Source: Fusarium oxysporum f. sp. lycopersici 4287
Lineage: Eukaryota; Ascomycota; Sordariomycetes; Hypocreales; Nectriaceae
NCBI RefSeq assembly: GCF_000149955.1
Contig: NC_030989.1
Location: forward strand, 1,038,552 to 1,102,551
Length of the DNA stretch: 64,000 nucleotides
Direction: 5' to 3'
In this document: positions 41,729 through 52,210 of the stretch, one piece after another
How positions within the stretch are numbered: the first letter of the stretch is position 1
Layout: each line of letters begins with the position of its first letter
Notes under the pieces: model-generated
The model's database searches: none
What the model saw: only the letters and a program-made list of their open reading frames with translations
Told to the model about the DNA's origin: nothing
Position numbers and translations under genes: made by a program

Positions 41729-42123
41729 TTAAAATGAACCACGTCTTCTGAGTTGTTCCCGCGCAGAGACACCAGTTCCTGTTCCTCTTGGATGCTGAAC
41801 AGATCTTGTTAGCCATTGTCAGCGGCTTCGGGTGTTGTAATCGGGCGTACCAGATTCGTTTCTTTTCTGGCTAGTAAGACGGTCGGGGCGCAAATAGAGA
41901 GAAAGAGGACGGATAGTGCAGCAAAGGCTTTCGCTGCGCGTGTCTTTGTAGTTATAGGTTAGTCCTGTAGAAGGTTGCGCAAGAAGGAGGGGCATCGACT
42001 CACGACAACACCGTTTTCCCAAGCGAAGATGGCAAGTTCATAGAGACGAGTGACGAGATCCCAACGGGCAGTAATGTAACCAGCGACGAAGATGCCGAGC
42101 GTCAGAATAGAAAAGGGGTGCAT
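41729..42123 (-). CDS. Small two-helix membrane protein, 92 aa, unknown function
   Basis: Proposed exons are 42123-42004, 41943-41851 and 41794-41729, all joined in phase 0. Intron ends are GTGAGT...CAAAG and GTACGC...TTCAG, with branch-like CTAAC in both. The protein has a hydrophobic N-terminal helix (FSILTLGIFVAGYITARW), a short amphipathic middle (DLVTRLYELAIFAWENG), a second hydrophobic helix (FAALSVLFLSICAPTVLLA) and an Arg-rich tail ending RRRGSF. It is not a family I recognise. If intron 2 is retained, a stop at 41811-41809 gives an 85-aa variant ending in EAADNG. It lies on the same strand as gpi1, with 32 nt from its stop to the gpi1 ATG. Coding status rests on phase-consistent splicing and hydrophobic pattern only. 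Confidence 0.65.
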
Positions 42124-42679
42124 AGAAGCGCTATTACTCGTGGCAGTACATGCCGTCCTCTGGTGAAAGCTTAGAAGATATAGAGTCTATGCCAAGCTGT
42201 CGTAGTGGGTTTGCTGGCGGGACGAAGCGAAGGTTGACCGTAGGTTCGCAAAGCCGATAGTCCTGAATAATGACGAGAATGTTTGGTTATCAACGTCAGA
42301 ACTAACAAAAGGAAATGGGATGCAGGTTCAAGAGAGCATTGCCAGCCCAATGGAAGAGATCGAGTTGATTGGTTCCCCTTGCACATTGTTCTGTCCCTGA
42401 AGAGCAACATGGAATGGACTAACAGTGGGTCACCAGTCAATCAAGATCACGTGTGAGCGGCCTGATTCCGCATCCTTCAAGGCGATGACGATGGTAGGTA
42501 AAAACGATAGGAGCATGATGTGGAACGGGGAGGAGGAATTGCCAGGCAGCAGAAATTATATGGGAGTTGAGTAGAGAGAGTATATGCATCAGGTATATCC
42601 GGGGCTCTTATTCACCTAAGCTCCGAACAATCATATTTTCTTCATCCGGGACGCCGTGCTCTCCAGTACACGATATATG
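42124..42679. other. Spacer between mdm35 and the small membrane-protein gene
   Basis: Probable 3' flank of mdm35 and promoter of the small gene (and possibly of gpi1). No further gene is seen. Confidence 0.5.
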
Positions 42680-43130
42680 TTATTCTGAAAGCAATATTAG
42701 TAGGTCAGAGGGCATAGGAAGTAGGAAGGTATCATACTTCTCGGCCCAAGGTGCTTTAGATCGTTCTCTTTGTTTTCTTCCCGGGCCTCTTCCACTAATT
42801 TATCCACACCACGATCCTTTAGAGCAACCTGTGGTAATTTGTGAGCAATAAGAAGCCTCAAACCTTGAATGAAGAGTACCTTGAGACAGTTTTGGTATTC
42901 TTTGAATATGTCTGCACATTCCTTGTTGTCCTTTTCCTGGCCTCGAAGGTACTCTGCATATGTTCAGCTAAGTGCCACAGTAGAGGTCGAGATACATACT
43001 TTCGCTGTACCATTTTAAGAAACACGTATCATACCGTCTAGAATCCTGTATAAGATGGAGCTCTTATCCATGATGTGAAATGAACTTACTCCTTAACCTC
43101 GTTGCACTCTGGAGCTAGTGAAGCTGACAT
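42680..43130 (-). CDS. MDM35: Mitochondrial intermembrane-space protein Mdm35 (TRIAP1 family)
   Basis: Five exons: 43130-43090, 43037-43000, 42953-42880, 42828-42738 and 42684-42680, giving 82 aa. The twin CX9C signature is exact: C-NEVKERYDT-C and C-KDIFKEYQN-C, with CFLKWYSE after the first pair and an acidic Lys/Glu helix (EEAREENKEND) at the end. This CHCH protein is imported through Mia40 into the intermembrane space, where it binds and stabilises Ups1/Ups2 lipid-transfer proteins for phosphatidic acid and phosphatidylserine traffic. Introns are 46-53 nt. The last coding exon is only AATAA, after an intron with GTATGA donor, TACTAAT branch and TTTCAG acceptor. Without that last splice the reading frame would run 17 codons further. 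The gene diverges from the HIRIP3-like gene. Confidence 0.92.
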
Positions 43131-43661
43131 TTTGAACTGATGGTGGTTAATGATGTAAGATGTTTGAAGCATTAAGAAATCTAGGTAGGTAGAAATACTT
43201 AGGGTACCCCGGAGTTAAACACGGCAAGCTACACCTAAAAGCCACTCCACCAGGTAAAAGGTTAAGTAGCCAAGAGAGAACAGTCTTGATATATCTCCTT
43301 TCAGACACCTTGATATGCCAAGCCACCCTATGAGAATATCAGTACCGAGCCTTTGTTTCCTCGAAAACCGGAGAAACATTGACAATTCTATTGTGTTCAT
43401 TAATGTAACGATCTTGACTAACAGGGATGGAGTCTTCAGAAACGCAACAAGCTGTCATTGGTCAAAGCTCTCCCCCGCTAAACAGAAGTCTCCACAATAA
43501 ACGTACAGGCTCACTCTGAGCCTGTCGCGTCTGAACGCGACTCAAACCGAACACTCGACTGCTCATCGTGAAATGCTATGAACCATCAAATCACTTTTAT
43601 TTAAGCAACCTCGACAAAGAGTCATTTATCGGCTTAAAACGATTTTAGAGTAAACTTAACT
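43131..43661. other. Divergent promoter region of mdm35 and the HIRIP3-like gene
   Basis: A 531-bp spacer between two ATGs on opposite strands. No gene or clear regulatory motif was identified. Confidence 0.5.
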
Positions 43662-45006
43662 ATGGCGCCATCAGAAGATGAAATCGAGCGGGCGCTCCTT
43701 GATGCCACTTATCAAGTCTATCAAGCTACGCCAGACGAAACCACTGTGAACAAGGTTCGCAAACAAACCGAAGAGAATCTCAGCCTCGATGAGGGATTTC
43801 TCTCAAGTGCGGAGTGGAAGCAAAAAAGCAAAAGTCTGATCAAGGAGCGAGTGGTATGTTTGACTTTTGAACGACGTCTATATCATAAACTTACACAGAA
43901 TTTAGGAGAAACTTATGGATGGATGGATTCCAGACAGCAATAAAAATGCAGATTCAGATAGAGAAGACAAAACTGGCGTGAAGCGCTCTTCTCCTGATGC
44001 TGAATCACCTGAACCAAAGCCCAAGCGCCAGAAGCGCGTCACAATGCCCAAATCAAAACCAAAGTCAAAAAAGGCGAACAAGAAGGAGGAGTCTGATATT
44101 GAATCTGACCTTGAATCTAAGCCCAGTGTATCCAGCGAACTGAGCGAGCTGAGCGATCTCAGCGAGGAGGAGAAACCCCAGAAGAAGCGAAAGCGAGCGG
44201 CGCCAAAGAAAACAGCACCAAAGCACAAGTCTAAAGCCGTTAAACCCGAAGGGGGGGACGAAGAGGACGAAGAGGATGCGATCAAATCTGAACCTGAAGT
44301 GCCAGGGGATAATGACGATGAGGTTGAGAATGGAGAACTCAAAAGTGACAAGGCAACAACTTCAACAAAACCACAGAACCCAGAAGATAGAGAGGAGGGT
44401 TCCAAAGGTGGTGAGAACAAGCCAGTTGTCGACGAGGAAGAAGAATATTCCGATGTCATCGATGAGCCAGTAAAGCCCAAACGCAAGAAGAAGGAAAAGA
44501 AAGAGGCAGCCAGCAAGCCAGCAAAGGATACCAAGGTTGCCGCAAAGAAAGTCACTACATCTGACGACTCTAACACCGAGGAAATCAAGCGACTGCAGGG
44601 TCAGCTTACGAAGTGTGGTGTTAGAAAGCTTTGGCACAACGAGCTGAAGAAATACGGCGATGATGCCAAAGCAAAGATTCGACACCTTAGGAAGATGCTC
44701 ACTGATATCGGAATGGACGGCCGCTTCTCAGAAGCGAAGGCGCGCGAAATCAAAGAGAGGCGAGAACTTCTGGCCGAGGTTGAATCTGCGCAGGAGATGA
44801 GTGCTCTCTGGGGTGTAGAGGGCCGTGGTCGTGCAAGCCGCAGCAAGAGCAAGAGTGCCAAGGTCGTTGAAAGCGGCGATAGTGACGCCGAAGAAAACGA
44901 CGATGACGAGAATAATGATGACGAAGAGGAAACGTATGCTGCGAGACGCAAGAGAGCAAGGGCGGATTTGGCGTTCCTGGGCGATGATGACAGTGATTCC
45001 GATTAA
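43662..45006 (+). CDS. HIRIP3-like nuclear protein with CHZ-type histone-binding region
   Basis: Exons are 43662-43853 and 43906-45006, giving 430 aa. The N-terminus (1-68) is a compact helical domain resembling DEK-C (ERALLDATYQVYQ...LSLDEGFL...IKERVEKLMDGWI). The middle is very rich in Lys, Glu and Ser, with several nuclear-localisation stretches (KKRKRAAPKK, KPKRKKKEKKE). Residues near 285-350 contain LTKCGVRKLWHNELKKYG and LRKMLTDIGMDGRFS, matching the CGVR...LGMKG pattern of the HIRIP3 C-terminal CHZ region, which binds H2A-H2B. The tail is acidic, ending DDDSDSD. A role as histone chaperone in chromatin is inferred from that pattern. The acceptor was chosen as TTTAG at 43905 because it gives VEKLM in frame. 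Confidence 0.72.
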
Positions 45007-45218
45007 GGCCTATGGGTATTCTATGCTTATGATTCACCTGTCTATGTCGACGGTATGTAATTTAGGAACATCAGGATGCATCACGAGAAACTTTGTACAA
45101 AACGGTGTCTGGGAACAGGAGTGATCTGGTTTTTCTTTCCAATTGTCTTACGATAGCTAGGCGTTGAAAAAAACAGCCTCTATTTAGCTGATGTGCTTTT
45201 CATCTTCAGTGATCCAAC

Positions 45219-46241
45219 TCAATCGGCCCACGCCTTGTATACGGTTCTGGCACCGTATGTGTCACCCTTCTTGAGCAGGACCTGGTTCTTCCACTCAGGT
45301 ACATTGGCAGCGTTAACATAGCGAGCAGGCTCACAGCAGAAACCGGCACGAGCACCACGAGCAGGCAGACCGTTGACGGCAGGCACATTAATGCCGGCGC
45401 CGGTGTAGATCTGGAAGGTAGGCTCAGTGCTATAAACCTCGAGGTTCACGCCGGAGCCGGAGTGGTGGGCCTTGACATTGAGGTTGAGGGGCTGGTTGCG
45501 GGTGTCCAGGGGCACAGAGGAAGGGTCTGTGTTTAGGACGAAGCAATGGTCGATATTGGGCTCCTGGGGGCCCAGTGTGAAGGTCTTGTTGGCGGTGACA
45601 CCGGGGAAAGGCTCAATCTTGCCTGTGGGGATGAGATCGCTACCAACAGCCAGGTAGTTGGCTGTAGGCAGGGTGATATCTGTACCGGCAATAGTCTCCT
45701 TTCCGCTGGGGTTGAAGTAGGAGTGGTTGGTCATGTTGATGACGGTCTCATCAGCGCCACCAACGAGCTTTGCCTCGTATTCCATGGCGAGAATGATGAC
45801 TTCCTTGCCATCGACGTTTTGTGTGCCAGTTGTGTAAGTAACAGTGACTTCGACGGTGCCAGGGTATCCCTCGTCACCATCCTCACTGGTAAGTGTAAAG
45901 GCAACACTCTCACCACCCTCAAGTCCCTCTACGCCTGGAACTTGGCGAGTTCCAACAGGTTTGGGGCCGTCCCAGACGCGGCTGCTCCAGCCAATCTTAC
46001 CGCCATGAAGATGGTTCTGTCCATCGTTGGCGGCGAGAGTAACTTCCTTACCATTGAGGCTGTCAATGCGAGCACCCTTAATGCGGTTGGCGACACGACC
46101 AACAGTCACGCCGAAATAAGGGGAGTTGTGCTTCTCATAGTCCTCTTGCGTGGGGAAGCCCTGGACGATGTTGACGCCGTTGACGACAAGGGACTGGATA
46201 ATGGCGCCAAGGGGCAGGAAAGAAATAGGAGCGTCAGCCAT
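45219..46241 (-). CDS. Aldose 1-epimerase (galactose mutarotase)
   Basis: Single exon, 340 aa, starting at the ATG at 46241 (MADAPISFLPLG). It interconverts alpha and beta anomers of galactose or glucose in the cytosol. Family motifs: GVTVGRVANRIKGA (Arg of the active site), QNHLHGGKIGWSSRVWD (catalytic His), INMTNHSYFNPSG (second His), NIDHCFVL, and the C-terminal YTGAGIN and CCEPARYVNAANVPEW with the base Glu in the CCEPARYV element. The length fits eukaryotic monofunctional mutarotase, without the epimerase domain found in yeast Gal10. It converges with the HIRIP3-like gene (212 bp between stops). Confidence 0.95.
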   Translation of the reverse strand: MADAPISFLPLGAIIQSLVVNGVNIVQGFPTQEDYEKHNSPYFGVTVGRVANRIKGARIDSLNGKEVTLAANDGQNHLHGGKIGWSSRVWDGPKPVGTRQVPGVEGLEGGESVAFTLTSEDGDEGYPGTVEVTVTYTTGTQNVDGKEVIILAMEYEAKLVGGADETVINMTNHSYFNPSGKETIAGTDITLPTANYLAVGSDLIPTGKIEPFPGVTANKTFTLGPQEPNIDHCFVLNTDPSSVPLDTRNQPLNLNVKAHHSGSGVNLEVYSTEPTFQIYTGAGINVPAVNGLPARGARAGFCCEPARYVNAANVPEWKNQVLLKKGDTYGARTVYKAWAD

Positions 46242-47178
46242 GATGGATGGTCTCACTACAGCCGTTTTGTATGTGCGTGAATATGAGTATAGTTGAGGAT
46301 GGCTATATGAGGGTTGAGGGTTATTTATATCACACCAACAAACCTAGCATAGAACGGAAAGAACAAGTAAACAACAAAATGGTTATGCACTGAATTGAGA
46401 TGCGGCCAGGTTTATCTATTTCGTAGTGTCTGCACCCAGCAGCAGACTCCATACAGGGATAAATGGGATAGTTGTAGGACCCATCATGACACTTCAGGCT
46501 AAACTGCCAATGGAAATGGGGTCATGAGCCGCGGGGCCTTTTCATGGCAAATATGGAACAACCAGAATCCCACAACATGATGACGGCGGTATTCGGGCCA
46601 GCTTGAACGAGTGTGTGGTGACTTGAGTGCGGGGTGCGTCATGGGTGCTCCATTAATATCACGTAGTGACTGGTGCGGTTGTAAGCGATAATTTGGTAGT
46701 CCGTTGCTTGCGCAGTACTATCACTGCGTATTTTCATGAGGCTTAAACTGTGCGTATGTACCTAATTGCGTGCATACTAAGAGTATTCACATGTGCCCAT
46801 CCATGTTTTAACAGGTGTAATTGTAATGTTGTGAAGGCGCGAAAGGCTGCTTGTGAAGCTTAAGCATGATCACGATAGGCTCAGGCCCATGGGTTCCACA
46901 ACCACGTATTATGGTGTAATCGTTCACATGTGTTCAGAGACTGAAATCATGTCCAAATATCACAATAGGCTGATTTATAAGGCACAGAAAAATCCCTGAG
47001 TTTCAGGTTCTTCATGAACAACACGTACGTACTTTGACGCTGTATACACAAACTATCCGTTCAACCCTTTTGTAGCCCCGAAAACGCCATCTAAATGCAA
47101 AGTCGCTAGAGTGGTATCTCAAAGTTGCACATCACACAATTCCAAACAATGGTTCATTCCTAATCTTGCGCAGACACC
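46242..47178. other. Intergenic region between mutarotase and reductase
   Basis: Promoter of the mutarotase gene and 3' flank of the metalloreductase gene, both minus strand. No gene seen. Confidence 0.5.
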
Positions 47179-49134
47179 CTACCATTCCAGACGATCGTCA
47201 CAAACCAGCTTAACATCAAATCGCTCATTGCCGTTCCAGACCTTATTGCCTGAGTTGCACCCAGCCACAATCGTGCGAAGATCACTGATCATTCCACCGG
47301 GGCCACTGGCAAAGACTGTCGTGGGACCAGTAATGGTGTTGCTCACAAAGTCGCTGATGAGCTTGGATAGGTTAGGGTGTCGGTCCTCATCGACAATACC
47401 GTTTCCGATTTTAGCAACGGGGACATCGGTGCCGCATGCACAGCCTTCTTCTATCACGTCTGACGATGATGATGAGCCTAGTTGTCTGGTAGCATCTGTG
47501 ACATCCTTCTCGTCGCTGACCTGAAGCTTGGAACTGCTGCTGGAGTCTCGTGTAGCGTAGACGCGGATCTTGAGATTGAGAGCCTTTCGGGCCTGCTGCA
47601 GAAGGTCCATCTCCTCCTGAACCCATTCAGCGTCAGCGGCATGGCGGATGGCCCAGATGAGCTCAATCTTGCGGTCTCGGGAAATGGGTGATCGTGCGAG
47701 TTCAAGGAGGACAGGGAGTACATAGGCAATGCCAGTGCCACCAGCGACACAGACAATATTGGTGTCAGGTGCAACATGGTCCATTGTGGTCTCACCATAG
47801 GCGCCAGTGAGAATGACAGAAGTGGTAGCTCTCTCGGAGATCGTGAGCTTCTTAGCAGCCAGCTCAGCCATCTTCTTAGTTTCACCGCCCTTGGCGCGCA
47901 TGATGTACGAGTGCTTCACAACACCCTTCTCAACGACAGGAGCATTTATCGGAGTGAAGGGATGTGATTGCCAGATGTTGCTCTCAGTGAAACAGAGGAA
48001 GTAGTGCTGTCCGATCTTCCAGGGGTCCTGATCGTTTTCAAGGTCGAATCGAAGAATGTCGCCATGCTCAGCGTCAGGGAACCTGGTGATAACAGCTTGG
48101 GCAGCTTGAAAACCCATCTTACCTGAGGGGAGATGGTGGTAATGCAGATAAGCGGTACGAAGCAGTCGGAATCCACGGTCAGCGAACCAGAACAGGAGTG
48201 ATGGAAGCAAGAAGCACTTCAGCTGCTTCCAATGACCCCAGCAGGCACCAATATAAACCATGGCGAGGACGTAGTGAGACTTGCGGAAGAACTCGTATCC
48301 TGTTGCGCGAATTCCCCAAGGAGTACTTCCGATGAACATGAGGAGTAACAGAATCATGGCAACGACACCCCAGATCATGTATTCCTGTACAATCCACTCG
48401 GCGGCAACCTTAGGTTGAGGCTGGTATAGACGGACCTCAACGACAGTCCAGGCAATGGTGTGAAGGGAACCCTGAAGGAAAATGATATAGCCCAGCCAGC
48501 GATGTAGGAAGATGAAGCTCTGGTAGGGCACTCCTGTGATGAGAGAAAGGACAGATTCTCTGCTAGCCAAGAGGACAGACAGAGGAGTCAGGGCATACGC
48601 GAGAATACCGACTCGGTCAGACCAAGGACCGAGAGTAGTGCGAGTGTTGTAGACTCCAGGCATATCTTTGACGGGAGTAACCCATTTCCGATAAGTCATA
48701 CCGACAAAGCTCCAAACAGTGAGATATCCCACCAGGGACAGCATGACAGCAACCTGAAAGCGAGTGGTACGGCCAAAGATCGTCCGGCAGGCATCTGGAA
48801 GGAGATATTGCCGTGTTAACGAGCTGAGACTGCTGCGGACCTTGGCGAGACCGGCTTTTGGGTTCACTCCAAGAGTGATAGCCGGAGATGAGGGTTTGCC
48901 GACATGTCGTAGAATAGCCCAAAGGAAGAAGACAGCGAGGATAGTAGCCCAAAGGATTCCGGAGTAGAGCATGCCTAGATCGTGGGCATAATAGACCAGA
49001 TCGAGATACTCGCAAGATCCCTTATCGTTTGTGCAAGGGAGAGCGCGATCAGCGTATCCCCAGTGAGGTTCCAGGGTTTTGGCTTCGCTCATGTTTTGGA
49101 TGTGGCGAGCATCCAGCTGGCTGAGAGACACCAT
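47179..49134 (-). CDS. FRE-type ferric/cupric reductase, membrane NADPH oxidoreductase
   Basis: Single exon, 651 aa. It has about seven membrane helices; the four bis-heme ligands are visible as two His-x13-His pairs, H211/H225 (HRWLGYIIFLQGSLH) and H287/H301 (HYVLAMVYIGACWGH). The cytosolic part has the FAD motif HPFT (391-394), the NADPH loop VAGGTGIAYVLPVLLEL (464 on) and ASGPGGMISDLR near the C-terminus. Such proteins reduce Fe(III) or Cu(II) outside the cell with electrons from NADPH. A Cys/Ser-rich insert (about 545-585) separates the NADPH halves. No cleavable signal peptide is obvious. The gene is head-to-head with a Ctr copper transporter, so cupric reductase activity is a reasonable inference; an iron role is equally possible from sequence alone. 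Confidence 0.92.
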   Translation of the reverse strand: MVSLSQLDARHIQNMSEAKTLEPHWGYADRALPCTNDKGSCEYLDLVYYAHDLGMLYSGILWATILAVFFLWAILRHVGKPSSPAITLGVNPKAGLAKVRSSLSSLTRQYLLPDACRTIFGRTTRFQVAVMLSLVGYLTVWSFVGMTYRKWVTPVKDMPGVYNTRTTLGPWSDRVGILAYALTPLSVLLASRESVLSLITGVPYQSFIFLHRWLGYIIFLQGSLHTIAWTVVEVRLYQPQPKVAAEWIVQEYMIWGVVAMILLLLMFIGSTPWGIRATGYEFFRKSHYVLAMVYIGACWGHWKQLKCFLLPSLLFWFADRGFRLLRTAYLHYHHLPSGKMGFQAAQAVITRFPDAEHGDILRFDLENDQDPWKIGQHYFLCFTESNIWQSHPFTPINAPVVEKGVVKHSYIMRAKGGETKKMAELAAKKLTISERATTSVILTGAYGETTMDHVAPDTNIVCVAGGTGIAYVLPVLLELARSPISRDRKIELIWAIRHAADAEWVQEEMDLLQQARKALNLKIRVYATRDSSSSSKLQVSDEKDVTDATRQLGSSSSSDVIEEGCACGTDVPVAKIGNGIVDEDRHPNLSKLISDFVSNTITGPTTVFASGPGGMISDLRTIVAGCNSGNKVWNGNERFDVKLVCDDRLEW

Positions 49135-50109
49135 CGTGAAGGGCGTACTGGTCCTGCTGTTCTATGAAAAGTGTAAAAATATGTCAAGAGGCAATTGATT
49201 TTCTCATAGACTGGTGGGACAACGGATCAACGGATGGGCGATCTGTAGCTATCTCATGTATCAAGAATCATGAGAAGAGATGACTGTTGAGTATCAAGAC
49301 TAAAGTAGAATAAAAGACGTGATGCCATTAGATACAAATAAGAATCGACCCATCGGCCGAGTCTCCACTGAAGAACCAACCGCCGTCACGGTCTTGACGA
49401 CCTAGTATGAGCATGTTTGAGGTCTACGAGATAATCGGGTACGAAGTGATAATAAGGTCTACTTGGCGTCGGGAGCCAGGCCATATCGGGGAATTGTTTC
49501 CTGATTACTTGCTCAAAACGCCCTCTTGGAGATTGGCCGGAACGACCCTGATGAAGAAATGATACCCTGAGATAGAAATAAACATACGAAGCTGAGGCAA
49601 ACGAGAGACTATTCAAGAGGAGTTGAGCAGAAATGAGCACGTTTTACCGGGATCTTCACTCCATGGTGGGGCCGTCGCAACATCCGACTCCACCGGGGGA
49701 ATCCACCGAAGCTCGGCAAACCTTGGGATGTGGACGGAACCTGAAGCTTTCCAGCCCTAGATTTGGGTTTTACAGTATTATCAAGGATCGAATCAGTGAT
49801 GGAATAATATCGCGTTATTAATATCTCCCTCATCCTTCAGCATAACCTTAAATTTTGACCTTATTTCTGCTCTTCCATGTCGCTTCTTAATTCTCCGGCA
49901 GTCTTACAAGTCTTGGAAACAGCTCAATCTTTCTCAGTGGAACCTCAACTCCTTGATATTCGCCCTACTTAGCTCCCCAACCAGCCACTCTCTGGTTCAA
50001 AACTACACAGTCTTGGTTCAGTTGAAGTTAGATTCATTGTCCATTGCCGATTACAACATTCAACCACCACTGTTCAACTCGAGTGAAAATACCAACCTAA
50101 CAACTCATC
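49135..50109. promoter_or_regulatory. Shared divergent promoter of metalloreductase and copper transporter
   Basis: A 975-bp spacer between two ATGs on opposite strands. WGATAA boxes occur at 49429-49434 (AGATAA) and 49447-49452 (TGATAA), and in reverse at 49778-49783; fungal iron GATA repressors bind WGATAA. CTTGCTCA at 49508-49515 is one base off the yeast Mac1 copper site TTTGCTCA. These matches are weak evidence individually. A short minus-strand open frame at 49386-49640 is not supported as a gene. Confidence 0.4.
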
Positions 50110-50709
50110 ATGGATCACGGAGGAATGGGCGGTAGCGGTGCTGCCTGTAAGGTCGAGGTAAGATTTACTACCAGGAGATACCAATTTGTTCTTAACTAAT
50201 AACCTCAGATGTTGTGGAATTGGAACACAATCGATGCGTGCTTCCTGGCCTCATCATGGCAAATCAAGAACCAGGGTATGATGGCTGCTACCTGTATCGG
50301 CGTTATCCTCCTCGTTATTCTTGTCGAGTTCTTCCGGCGTATGGGCAAAGAGTACGATGCTCTTCTTCAGCGTGGCTTTCAGCGTCAAGCCACTACCCAC
50401 AGTGTTTCTCTCGCCGCCGCGGGTTGCACGGGAGCTGTTGTTCCCACAAGTCAAACACTTACATATCGAGCTTCACCTCTGCAGCAATTCATCCGCGCAT
50501 TCATCCACGCTGCTACTTTTGCGGGAGCCTACATCATTATGCTCTTGGCCATGTACTTCAACGGCTATGTTATCATTAGTATCTTTATTGGTGCTGGCCT
50601 GGGCAAGTTCTTTTGTGACTGGCTCGTTGTAAGGATTGATATCGAAGATTTGACAGCCCCTGAGGACAAGGCCAAGGGGATTGAGGAGACAACTGTTTGC
50701 TGCGGCTGA
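50110..50709 (+). CDS. Ctr-family copper transporter
   Basis: Exons are 50110-50157 and 50209-50709, giving 182 aa. The short N-terminus is MDHGGMGG, Met/His/Gly-containing, followed by CKVEMLWNWN, the conserved entry to the Ctr core. Three membrane helices follow: ATCIGVILLVILVEFF; FIHAATFAGAYIIMLLAMYF, with the selectivity MxxxM (MLLAM); and VIISIFIGAGLGKFF, with GxxxG for trimer packing. A loop of about 60 residues lies between helices 1 and 2. The C-terminus ends VCCG, a Cys pair typical of Ctr copper hand-over. It is a high-affinity Cu(I) importer, at the plasma membrane or vacuole; which one cannot be told. The adjoining metalloreductase would supply Cu(I). Confidence 0.93.
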
Positions 50710-52210
50710 ATATATGTCGATTGTATCAACTAGAGCTGATATATACGATGGAGGTTTTACATGACAAGTCTTTTTCTAGTGATACCCGTAAAAGCACTTT
50801 TGAAATCGAATTGCTTCGGTCATTATAAGCACACGGCGTGTATCTTGATATCCTTAGGAAAGTATTTGTTGTGAACATCTTGTAGGAGCTTCCTGCTGAC
50901 TAAAGTAGCCTGTGGTAAGTAAGCGGTATCGCAATTTGAGTTGTTGGTGTACCACTAAGTACACTATTTGCGAGTGACCTTGATCATCTATTTATAGTGT
51001 TACCCTTTTTTTTTAACAGTGGCAAGGGAAATATTTATATGCTACTAGAACTCAATGAGTCCAGCTCGAGAAATTATCTATACTGCGACCTTGCTTGATG
51101 AATGCATACTGGTTATTCCGACCATTTCCAGGTGAGGATATAGGGTGGCACGCTGGCGTAGACCTTGTGTAACTAGGAGGCGGCATAAAACTTTGAACTT
51201 GAGTCCTAAGTGATAGAAAGACTCGGATAATACTGTAGTACTTTATAATATCTTGTGATAAGTTCAGCATAATCTTTAGCTTGTTTACTTTCTTATCCCG
51301 ACACAAGGCCTCAAGTTTCCTGATGCCCAGAGGTGCGATAATATATAGCCCACTCTCCAGGACGTTTACTGTGGACTGCACCGAGGCATCTAGCCATCAA
51401 GGTTGACCCCCCACAACTTAATTAAGACAGTCACCAGTGGCTCGTTTCTCATGCTGTCCACTTACAAGACTATCGTCTCATATCTGAGCTGGGATCAAGC
51501 AGCACAACACAGGTCAAAGCACCATGTTTCAAGTAGTTGTGCTTTGCCCAAACAAGGTAGTCACGAGTAATTCGAGACCAATACTAAAGCTTTGTGAAGT
51601 AGTACTCGACAGGGATCACGATCTAAGGCCTCGGCCGGCATTTGACGTATGGGCGGTAGTGGAGCAAGAAGGCAAAATAACTTGCTCATATCTCTCTCAC
51701 CACCCTAAATTCATAAACATTCACCATATAATACTCATATGAAAGAAAAGAGAGATATGGTCTTTATCTCTGTCAATATCTTGCCACTATCATGAGTGAG
51801 TTGGTCGAAATTGCCGAGGGGCCGTAACAGAAAGGCCCATGATGGATCTGTGATTACATAGGGGATCGAACGTTGGTTGAAAGAGTCAGGGCGGCCTGAG
51901 ACGAGAATGGTGGCTTTTTGGCATCTGGGAGAGTTCCTTAATAAATACGTGCTCAATCCAGCTCCAACCAACTTATGACCTGAGGTGATTTATTTCCAAG
52001 CGGCCCCGGTCGCCGTCAGATCGACCACGCCACAGATCAATCCACCACATACAAGACTGTCGAGAGCCTCGTCAGCGCTTTACAAGTTAACTGTAATATT
52101 TGAAGGCGGAATATCCTCTGATATTACTTTCATTTTTTCTTCTTCTTCTTCTATTTAATATTTAACATCGTTTAAAGATTACGGATTATACACAGCACGC
52201 CTTCAGCATC
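50710..52210. other. 1.5 kb intergenic region
   Basis: Between the copper transporter and the SAM-domain gene. Short open frames on both strands show no motif or bias. A pyrimidine-rich stretch near 52130-52160 probably belongs to the next gene's leader. Confidence 0.5.

Noticed and set aside
43902..44588. 228-codon Ser/Phe/Leu-rich minus-strand frame opposite the HIRIP3-like gene
   Set aside because: Antisense of Lys/Glu codons; composition is fully explained by the real gene.
49386..49640. 84-codon minus-strand open frame in the reductase/transporter promoter
   Set aside because: It could be an upstream frame of the reductase transcript, but no motif or splice link to the reductase was found.
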